A DNA stretch of 13,197 bases, taken from positions 1-13,197 of the forward strand of contig JAFZMA010000019.1 in the NCBI GenBank assembly GCA_017551215.1. Direction: 5' to 3'. Source of the DNA: Bacteroidales bacterium (lineage in GTDB: Bacteria > Bacteroidota > Bacteroidia > Bacteroidales > UBA932). The stretch's first letter is position 1, and each line of letters opens with the position of its first letter. The notes beneath the pieces were generated by a model that saw only the letters and a program-made list of their open reading frames with translations, was not told the DNA's origin and ran no database searches. Shown piece by piece: positions 7,822-12,712 of the stretch. Made by a program: the position numbers and the translations under genes.

Positions 7822-9033
7822 TTAATTTGTGAGGCCGGCGTTCTTAACACTCACAACGCCTTTGCCCTGGTCTGCCGTGCCGATGATTCTGCGGGCCTTG
7901 AGCAGGCGCTTTGCTCCGGCGTAGTAATCCTTCTCCCCAGGAATCAGGCTGTTGATTCTCACCACGTTAGATGAGTGGATAATCATGCCGTCTCCCATGT
8001 AGATAGCAACGTGCGTAACCCTTTCCTTGCGGCCGTTCTCCGCCTTGCGCCCGAAGAAGATCAGGTCTCCCGGACGCAGGTTGCCGAGCGCAGCCTTTGT
8101 GTATTCTCCCTCCACAAAACGATGCACATCCACGCTGTCTCCGGTCTTGCACTGCTGAGACGCGTCCCTCCTCAGCACATACCCGTTGAGGAAGTATGCA
8201 GTTTTGCTCAAACCGCTGCAATCCACGCCCTTTACGCTGGTTCCGCCCCAAACGTAAGGGAACCCGCAGAACTGTTTTGCGGTCTCCACAACGTTCTTCT
8301 CCGTAGGAACGGCGCTGTCCATCCAAGCCTTCAGATCCATAACCTCAGACGCCTGAATATAGCCAGTTCTGCCATCCGCCACAGACACCTTCCTCCAGCT
8401 TCCGGCCTTGCCTTCATCGATGAGTATACAGCCCCAAACCAGGTCGCTCACCGGCAGGCTGTTCACGTTCTTGTCAGAGTAAAGGGTTGTATATTTGACC
8501 TTTACAAAAACCTTAGGCTTAGCAAGGTAGGCATCGTACTCCTCCTTAGTCATCTCAGCGATGCTGCGGGTTATCACCCACGCGGTGTAGCCTTCCATAT
8601 TTACGCAGCGATACCAGTCGTCGTACTCCTCCAGTATCCGCACCGGCATACCCATCAGGGCCTGCGTTCCGCTCTCCGCACTGAACCTCCCGTCGCAGTT
8701 GAAGCTTGCCGTAGACATGCACACTATGCCGTATGTCTTGCCCTTCAACTTTGCGGACGGCAGCAGGTCTATCCTGTTCTCCGCAATTATTCCTGCCTCT
8801 GCCAGGCGTGCGGTAAGAGCCTCAACGGCAGCCTTCTCCGTGGTAGCACCAACGAGAAGGAGCTTCCCGCCCTTCTCTATCAGGTTCACCTCGTAGGTCT
8901 TGTCTCTGGAATCGGGAGCGAACTCGTTCAGAACCTCCCTGTTAATACGGTTGAAAAGGGAACCCATGTCTTGCCCCCAGGCGCACAGGCTCATGAATAG
9001 GGCTGCGGAAAGCAGCATGCAGAATTTCTTCAT
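7822..9033 (-). CDS. Exported NlpC/P60 gamma-D-glutamyl-L-diamino acid endopeptidase (YkfC type)
   Basis: Cell-wall peptide hydrolase expected to cut L-Ala-gamma-D-Glu from the diamino acid of murein stem peptides. The 403-residue protein has an N-terminal Sec signal (MKKFCMLLSAALFMSLCAWG, likely cut before QDMG). Next comes a region of about 100 residues, then SH3b-like parts (around 120-155 and 172-230, with VRILEEYDDWYRCVNMEGYTAWV and WRKVSVADGRTGYI). The NlpC/P60 catalytic domain spans about 245-385. Catalytic residues visible: C272 (GVDCSGLSK), H341 (VTHVAIYMGDG) and third residue H353 (IIHSS). The GFPYVWGGTS and LRPGDLIFFG blocks are typical. It is the first gene of the minus-strand cluster, with a -7-like element at 9056-9063, and the epimerase follows directly. 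The YkfC-like role is inferred from domain order plus that neighbour. Confidence 0.9.
   Translation of the reverse strand: MKKFCMLLSAALFMSLCAWGQDMGSLFNRINREVLNEFAPDSRDKTYEVNLIEKGGKLLLVGATTEKAAVEALTARLAEAGIIAENRIDLLPSAKLKGKTYGIVCMSTASFNCDGRFSAESGTQALMGMPVRILEEYDDWYRCVNMEGYTAWVITRSIAEMTKEEYDAYLAKPKVFVKVKYTTLYSDKNVNSLPVSDLVWGCILIDEGKAGSWRKVSVADGRTGYIQASEVMDLKAWMDSAVPTEKNVVETAKQFCGFPYVWGGTSVKGVDCSGLSKTAYFLNGYVLRRDASQQCKTGDSVDVHRFVEGEYTKAALGNLRPGDLIFFGRKAENGRKERVTHVAIYMGDGMIIHSSNVVRINSLIPGEKDYYAGAKRLLKARRIIGTADQGKGVVSVKNAGLTN
8554..8562 (-). other. ATCGCTGAG motif, site 7 (inside NlpC/P60 gene)
   Basis: Exact copy on the coding strand, read in frame as Ile-Ala-Glu. Confidence 0.5.
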
Positions 9034-9055
9034 CGCATTGAATATTTACGAATAA

Positions 9056-9063
9056 CAAATATA
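9056..9063 (-). promoter_or_regulatory. Candidate promoter of the NlpC/P60-epimerase cluster, -7 element
   Basis: The minus strand reads TATATTTG, an exact TAnnTTTG match, 22 nt before the NlpC/P60 start codon. No clear TTTG is present at the -33 position. Confidence 0.5.
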
Positions 9064-9130
9064 CAAAAAAGAAAGAATCCGCGCCATCCCCAGCCCTTCA
9101 GAACCCTGTCCTGCTGAACGGAAGTGCCGT

Positions 9131-9237
9131 AAGGCTTTTCAGAAGCCTTCGCTCTGCTCATCCCTCCCACTTCGCAAAGCTTGTGGGCCCCTCCCATTTA
9201 TGTGGTCATGGGTGACCACAGGCCCTTGAAAAGCCTT
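9131..9237. repeat. Structured unit with terminal inverted repeats
   Basis: AAGGCTTTTCA (9131-9141) is repeated inverted as TGAAAAGCCTT (9227-9237). Nested inside are GGGCC (9185-9189) with GGCCC (9221-9225), CCCAC (9166-9170) with GTGGG (9183-9187), and a perfect hairpin TGTGGTCA-tggg-TGACCACA (9201-9220). It abuts the 56-bp repeat exactly. It could be a miniature element or a transcribed structured RNA. Confidence 0.55.
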
Positions 9238-9293
9238 CCGCTCTTCCTGTTCTCTCCCCACCCAGCACATCCAACCGTTTTACCGCATCTCTG
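9238..9293 (+). repeat. 56-bp direct repeat, copy 1
   Basis: Identical at 54 of 56 positions to 9739-9794, in the same orientation, 501 bp apart; it begins CCGCTCTTCCTG. The high identity implies recent duplication or gene conversion. Confidence 0.85.
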
Positions 9294-9301
9294 GACGTTT
9301 T

Positions 9302-9515
9302 TGCTCCCTCTGTCCCATTCCATGTATCAGAAAGTGCACTTTCCCCCTAAAAGTGCTCTCGCTGTCCTGTTCTGCAGCGATTGGCCCTGCAACGCAAACC
9401 CCTCAATATATGTTACTTACGCACTTTAACCTATGCAATTTTCTATAGGTTCAATGTGGGAACTCACTGATTTCCAGGCATATCCCTTGCAGAGCGTTTC
9501 TCCCAAATTTCTCCT
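9302..9515 (-). repeat. Dispersed repeat family, copy R3 (inverted)
   Basis: On the minus strand this aligns with R2 (12445-12705) over about 200 bp. Shared blocks in the same order are GCTCTGCAAGGGATATG (R2: GCGCTGCAAGAGATGTA), TTGAACCTAT, GCGTTGCAGGGC, CAGCGAGAGC and TGGGACAG..GGAGCA. It contains a 7-bp hairpin (AACCTAT 9428-9434 with ATAGGTT 9445-9451) and the perfect palindrome AAAGTGCACTTT at 9331-9342. Outer ends are approximate. Confidence 0.7.
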
Positions 9516-9608
9516 TTCTGGATTCCGCTCCCGCCAGCGTTCCTGCCTTTCAGCTATGCAGACGCACTCCTACATCAAAACCTCCACCTGCAAGCTCATT
9601 CCAGAATA

Positions 9609-9722
9609 GCAGGTGGCGGCCAACTGCCTGAAGAACAGTAATATGAGGATTTTTCCTCCAGCGCTTTTGCGGGAGGGATATCTCTTATGGGCCTGATATC
9701 CAACCTCTTATCCGCCACCGCC
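9609..9722. repeat. Hairpin element, copy 1 (GGTGGCGG...CCGCCACC ends)
   Basis: Ends in inverted GGTGGCGG (9612-9619) and CCGCCACC (9712-9719). The first 30 bp match copy 2 at 27 of 30 positions, and the right end (GCCTGAT...TTATCCGCCACCGC) also matches. The centre differs from copy 2 but still folds: CCTCCAGCGC with GCGGGAGG around TTTT (9655-9676), extended imperfectly to 9641-9688. Confidence 0.65.
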
Positions 9723-9738
9723 TTACCAGTGCCGTTCC

Positions 9739-9794
9739 CCGCTCTTCCTGTTCTCTCCCCACCCAGCACATCCAACCGTCTTACCGCATATCTG
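9739..9794 (+). repeat. 56-bp direct repeat, copy 2
   Basis: Second copy of 9238-9293 with two substitutions. It lies between the two hairpin elements. Confidence 0.85.
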
Positions 9795-9810
9795 CCAGCC
9801 AACACGGAAT

Positions 9811-9926
9811 GCGGGTGGCGGCCAACTGCTTGAAAAACAGCGGCTTAAGTGGTTGGTCCTGCGCGATTTTTGCTGCAGGGCTAACCATTTATAAGCCTGA
9901 TTACAAGGTATTTATCCGCCACCGCT
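9811..9926. repeat. Hairpin element, copy 2
   Basis: Same terminal inverted repeats as copy 1 (GGTGGCGG from 9814; CCGCCACC at 9916-9923). The centre makes a long stem: GGCTTA (9842-9847) with TAAGCC (9892-9897), then 9850-9862 with 9875-9887 (TGGTTGGTCCTGC against GCAGGGCTAACCA) with only two G-T pairs. Because the centre differs from copy 1 while pairing is retained, structure appears to be conserved rather than sequence. Confidence 0.65.
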
Positions 9927-9932
9927 TACGTT

Positions 9933-10008
9933 CCGGCAGTTATCCTCGCCAAGCGAGGAGAGCCCCTCAATAGCTCCCCACAGCCTTGGCGGGAGATAAC
10001 TGCTCCGG
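9933..10008. repeat. Imperfect inverted repeat
   Basis: The left arm 9933-9953 (CCGGCAGTTATC...GCCAAG) is repeated inverted at 9985-10008 (CTTGGCGG...GATAACTG..CCGG) with two small length differences. An alternative local stem CCTCG/CGAGG sits at 9944-9958. Confidence 0.6.
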
Positions 10009-10070
10009 CAACCCTTCCCACGCCTGCATTCCGTATGTCAGCAGCCGCATCTGATGAACTGAAAAATGTA

Positions 10071-10078
10071 TAACTTTG
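10071..10078 (+). promoter_or_regulatory. Candidate promoter of the lipoprotein-radical SAM pair, -7 element
   Basis: TAACTTTG matches TAnnTTTG exactly; no clear -33 TTTG was seen. Transcription from about 10084 would place the whole 14-bp tandem array in a 5' leader of roughly 160 nt. Confidence 0.5.
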
Positions 10079-10098
10079 TATGAACGCGGAATACTGGT

Positions 10099-10238
10099 AC
10101 GATTGAACCAGAACAGTAGAACCAGTACGATTGAACCAGTACGATTGAACCGGTACGGTAGAACCAGTACGATTGAAGCAGTACGGTAGAACAATTACGA
10201 ATGAATAACTACAATTGAACAAGAACGATTAAACGATA
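10099..10238 (+). repeat. Ten tandem 14-bp units upstream of a lipoprotein gene
   Basis: Ten contiguous 14-bp units fill 10099-10238, ending 4 bp before ATG 10243. The type unit is ACGATTGAACCAGT, with a variant ACGGTAGAACCAGT. Units 3 to 6 are nearly identical and units 7 to 10 are degenerate, as in an ageing slippage array. TACTGGT just upstream (10092-10098) is complementary to the ACCAGTA at several unit junctions. The unit length is not a multiple of three and the array is not convincingly coding. Confidence 0.9.
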
Positions 10239-10242
10239 CTTT

Positions 10243-11088
10243 ATGAAAAGGGTTTTAATAATTGCCTCTGCGATTGCTGTTTCTGCATTGACAGTATGCT
10301 GCAAGTCCAACAGCCAGACCCAGGGTCAGCAGCCAGAGCAGACAAACGGAAATGAAACAGTCCAGACGGTACAGACTCCGGAGGCCGGAACTTTGACCGC
10401 ATACTACGCTACGGAAGACTTCAGCGATATCCCAAGTGACCGCCATTTTCAGAAGGGAGAGCTGATCAGCGATGACAATGATCCGTTTAACAAGGTTCTG
10501 GACTATGATGCAGAAAACTACAAGTTTCTACCGGAAGAAGCCGAAGACGGCAGCGTGTATGGTGATTTCATCTTCCCGAAGTCCAAAGCCGAGAAGAAAA
10601 CATACACACAGAACCAGCTGACAACGGAACTTGTCGGTGATAGAGCTATCTTCAAAGATGACAAAGGCAACATAGCAACCATATTCAAATCCAACAGAAA
10701 CGGTCAGACTCTCTATACAATGAACAGTGAGAAATGGGAATTTGAACCAGCTCCGGAGGATGTTCTGAAAAAGTATGACAACTGCTTTGTTATCACTGTC
10801 CATTTTTCTGACGGTCTGTTTGAAGAGCCGCTGGAAACCGATGGAGATATCATCAAGCTGTACCAGACGGAAGGTGATCCTGCAAACCCTACATATCGTG
10901 GCCTTATAGAAGACGGCTGGTATAACAAAGGTGATTGGGACTATAAGAAATCCGCATACGATGAAAACGGAAATCTTCTGGTTCCTCAGGAAAGGACCGT
11001 GGACATTCCTATGGAGCATTCCGTTGCGTATATCGGCTCCCTCAACGCCCTTTACGTAGATGGCATCCTGTACTACAGGGTCAAGTAA
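10243..11088 (+). CDS. Lipoprotein of unknown function
   Basis: A 281-residue protein with a lipoprotein-type signal: MKRVLIIASAIAVSALTVCCKS, with the lipidated residue either C19 or C20. A Gln/Asn/Thr-rich linker follows (to about residue 47), containing VQTVQTPEAG, then an acidic domain with many Asp, Glu, Tyr and Phe. Local patterns include SDDNDPFNKVLDYDAENYKF, FKDDKGNIATIFKSN and, at the end, HSVAYIGSLNALYVDGILYYRVK. I do not recognise the family; it is likely an envelope-anchored protein. The start at 10243 is the first ATG after the 14-bp repeat array. The radical SAM gene begins 5 bp after its stop, so the two are probably co-transcribed and may be translationally coupled. Its linker resembles that of the lipoprotein at 5445-6173 (VQTPEA). 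Confidence 0.85.
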   Translation: MKRVLIIASAIAVSALTVCCKSNSQTQGQQPEQTNGNETVQTVQTPEAGTLTAYYATEDFSDIPSDRHFQKGELISDDNDPFNKVLDYDAENYKFLPEEAEDGSVYGDFIFPKSKAEKKTYTQNQLTTELVGDRAIFKDDKGNIATIFKSNRNGQTLYTMNSEKWEFEPAPEDVLKKYDNCFVITVHFSDGLFEEPLETDGDIIKLYQTEGDPANPTYRGLIEDGWYNKGDWDYKKSAYDENGNLLVPQERTVDIPMEHSVAYIGSLNALYVDGILYYRVK

Positions 11089-11093
11089 ATGGT

Positions 11094-12290
11094 ATGGCAG
11101 AACTGAATTCGTTTGTGGACTATTTCCGTAAGAAGTACGGGGCGCGGATGCAGAAGGTAGTTGTAGACGCTGGCTTCACGTGCCCTAACCGCGACGGAAG
11201 CAAAGGTACGGGCGGCTGCTCCTTCTGCCTGAACAACGCCTTCCACCCCAACTATTGCACCCCGGACAAGCCCATCCACCAGCAGATAGACGAGGGCATA
11301 GAGTTCCACCGTGTCCGCTACCGCCATGCTCAGCGATACATTGCTTATTTCCAGCCGTATAGCAACACCTACGCCCCGGTAGAGCGCCTGAGGGAACTCT
11401 ACGCCGAGGCCCTTTCCCATCCGCTCATAGAGGGCCTTGTCATCGGCACCCGCCCGGACTGCATCGATGAAGAAAAGCTGGACCTCCTCCAAAGCATCCA
11501 GGAAGGAACGTTCAAAATGCCTGCACGGAAAGTTACATCTTCAAAAGTTTCGCAGACAGAGCATATCTCTGAATTTGCAGGAGAGAATCTTTTCGGAGAT
11601 GGTTCTTCTGGCGAAAAGTCCGTTGGCAATAGTTTTGCGAAAGAAGGTTTTGTTGGAGAATATCATGTCGAAGAAAGATCTGTTGGAGAAGGAATTTATG
11701 GGGATTGTATTGGGAAGAAGATTGTAATCGTGGAATATGGGATAGAGAGCTGCTACAATAAGACGCTGGAGAGGATCGGCCGCGGCCACGATTTCGAGTG
11801 CGCGCGGCGGGCGGTGGAAGCAACGGCCAAGCACGGCCTCACCCAGTGCGCCCACTTCATCTTCGGGCTGCCGGGGGAATCGCTGAGCCAGATGATGGAA
11901 GAGGCGGAAATCATCAACACCCTGCCCTTGAACAGCGTCAAGTTCCACCAGCTGCAGATAATCCGCGGCACCAGGATGGAGGAGGAGTATCGTACTCAGC
12001 GACAGGATTTCCACGAGTTTACGCTGGATGGCTATCTGGACTTTATGGCGGAGTTTATCCCGCGCCTGCGCCCGGACATTTATATAGACCGCTTTGCCAG
12101 CGAGGTTCCTCCGCGATACCTTTCCCCGCTCCAGAAGGGCTGGGGCCTCATCCGCTACCAGGAACTCCTCGCCCTGCTCCGCCAACGCATGTCCGCGAAC
12201 AGCCCCGCCGCGAATCTCAGCCAGCATGTGAGTGCGCCAGATAGCCCAGCGAATCTCCGCCAGGGTCAGTTTGCGCCGGGAAAGTTTTGA
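11094..12290 (+). CDS. YhcC/TIGR01212-family radical SAM protein with repeat insertion and repeat-derived tail
   Basis: Radical SAM protein of the YhcC type, related to the Elp3 group; substrate not established. The [4Fe-4S] cysteines are C30, C42 and C45 (FTCPNRDG, then GGCSFC). Family blocks YFQPYSNTYAP, GTRPDCIDEEKLDLL, VEYGIESCYNKTLERIGRGHDF and HFIFGLPGES are all present. Two oddities are visible. Between LDLLQSIQEG and IVIVEYG, where I recall only a short loop in homologues, lies a ~70-residue insertion (about 139-208) made of 15-bp-period units. Beyond the normal C-terminus (about residue 366, LRQRM) a tail repeats NSPAANLSQ..SAP and DSPANLRQGQFAP; its DNA belongs to the dispersed repeat that recurs downstream. 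Neither disrupts the frame, so the enzyme may be functional. The start at 11094 overlaps no other gene and is 5 bp after the lipoprotein stop. Confidence 0.92.
   Translation: MAELNSFVDYFRKKYGARMQKVVVDAGFTCPNRDGSKGTGGCSFCLNNAFHPNYCTPDKPIHQQIDEGIEFHRVRYRHAQRYIAYFQPYSNTYAPVERLRELYAEALSHPLIEGLVIGTRPDCIDEEKLDLLQSIQEGTFKMPARKVTSSKVSQTEHISEFAGENLFGDGSSGEKSVGNSFAKEGFVGEYHVEERSVGEGIYGDCIGKKIVIVEYGIESCYNKTLERIGRGHDFECARRAVEATAKHGLTQCAHFIFGLPGESLSQMMEEAEIINTLPLNSVKFHQLQIIRGTRMEEEYRTQRQDFHEFTLDGYLDFMAEFIPRLRPDIYIDRFASEVPPRYLSPLQKGWGLIRYQELLALLRQRMSANSPAANLSQHVSAPDSPANLRQGQFAPGKF
11329..11337 (-). other. ATCGCTGAG motif, site 8 (inside radical SAM gene)
   Basis: Exact copy antisense to the gene; the coding strand reads GCT CAG CGA TAC (Ala-Gln-Arg-Tyr), a different frame from sites 3, 5 and 7. 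Confidence 0.5.
11526..11717 (+). repeat. 15-bp-period coding tandem array inside the radical SAM gene
   Basis: Twelve to thirteen units of 15 bp (one of 12 bp) keep the frame and encode pentapeptides: RKVTS, SKVSQ, TEHIS, EFAG, ENLFG, DGSSG, EKSVG, NSFAK, EGFVG, EYHVE, ERSVG, EGIYG, DCIGK. The consensus is roughly E-x-x-V-G. The stretch is visibly more AT-rich than the flanking gene. Confidence 0.8.
11879..11887 (+). other. ATCGCTGAG motif, site 9 (inside radical SAM gene)
   Basis: Exact copy, sense orientation, read GAA TCG CTG AGC (Glu-Ser-Leu-Ser). A one-mismatch copy (CTCAGCGAC) lies at 11995-12003. Confidence 0.5.
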
Positions 12291-12444
12291 AGAATAGGCG
12301 CTGCAAGAGATATAGCTGAAAACCAGCAAGTTGTTAAAATGAGCCTAACTGAAAACGCATAGGTAAAAAGTTGTAAGGTGCACATATTGAGCTACTTGCG
12401 TTGCAGGACGATTTTCGTAGAATGTTTCACTGGGAGCAATTGAG
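12239..12444 (+). repeat. Dispersed repeat family, copy R1 (overlaps the radical SAM 3' end)
   Basis: Tandem with R2 at a 206-bp period; identity is roughly 80% by eye. Its first 52 bp are the last codons and stop of the radical SAM gene (DSPANLRQGQFAPGKF), and the rest is non-coding. It contains a GCGCC...GGCGC inverted pair around the stop codon and a CCTA...TAGG pair near 12345-12362. Confidence 0.8.
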
Positions 12445-12705
12445 AGATAGCCCCGAGAATCTCCGCCAGGGTCTGTTTGCGCCGGGAAAGTTTTGAAGGA
12501 TAGGCGCTGCAAGAGATGTAGCTGAAAATCAGCAAGTTGTTAAAATGAACCTACCTGAAAACGCCCAGGTTAATAGTTGTAAGGCACTCATATTTAGAGA
12601 TTTACGTTGCAGGGCGATTGCGGCAGAATATGTCAGCGAGAGCGTTTGAGGAAGGTAATGTGCCTGCTGACACAGAGATTGGGACAGCAGGAGCACTTTA
12701 AAAGA
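12445..12705 (+). repeat. Dispersed repeat family, copy R2
   Basis: Second tandem copy; its start would encode DSPENLRQGLFAPGKF and a stop, but there is no upstream gene for it to end. It carries GCGCC...GGCGC and AACCT...AGGTT inverted pairs. Beyond the R1 match it continues to align with R3 through TGGGACAG..GGAGCA, almost to the start of the phosphoesterase gene at 12713, so this repeat forms that gene's entire upstream region. The right boundary is approximate. Confidence 0.75.
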
Positions 12706-12712
12706 AAGTTTT

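Larger units (their letters stand above)
9064..10070. other. Gene-free mosaic of repeats and hairpins
   Basis: About 1 kb with no credible coding frame on either strand: the open frames present are short and cut across the repeats listed separately. From left to right it holds a structured unit (9131-9237), a 56-bp direct repeat copy (9238-9293), an inverted copy of the 12.3-12.7 kb repeat (9302-9515), an unremarkable stretch (9516-9608), hairpin element copy 1 (9609-9722), the second 56-bp copy (9739-9794), hairpin element copy 2 (9811-9926) and a long inverted repeat (9933-10008). Confidence 0.75.

Noticed and set aside
7975..9000. 341-codon plus-strand open frame opposite the NlpC/P60 gene
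   Set aside because: The minus-strand gene has a signal peptide and a full catalytic set; the plus-strand translation is His/Arg/Ala-rich with no motif.
9379..9387. Extra near-copies of ATCGCTGAG (9379 minus, 8607 region, 10420, 10465, 11995)
   Set aside because: Each has at least one mismatch; at 10420 and 10465 the match is the common codon pair AGC GAT. They were not counted among the nine.
9596..9805. 69-codon minus-strand frame in the gene-free region
   Set aside because: It is composed of parts of the 56-bp repeat and hairpin element 1; no homology recognised and both repeat copies would not encode the same frame.
10201..10218. Five-codon upstream frame MNNYN in the leader of the lipoprotein gene
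   Set aside because: A chance ATG in a degenerate 14-bp unit; nothing else supports translation.
9926..10222. Minus-strand frame encoding repeated RTGST..VQSYWFN-like peptides over the 14-bp array
   Set aside because: The 14-bp unit shifts frame each copy, so the apparent peptide repeat has a 14-residue period made of three frames; it runs into hairpin DNA and has no gene-like features.
10099..10238. CRISPR array
   Set aside because: Units are contiguous 14-mers without unique spacers, and no cas gene is present.
11541..12329. 262-codon minus-strand frame opposite the radical SAM gene
   Set aside because: It is a shadow of the coding frame and crosses the repeat insertion without any recognisable domain.
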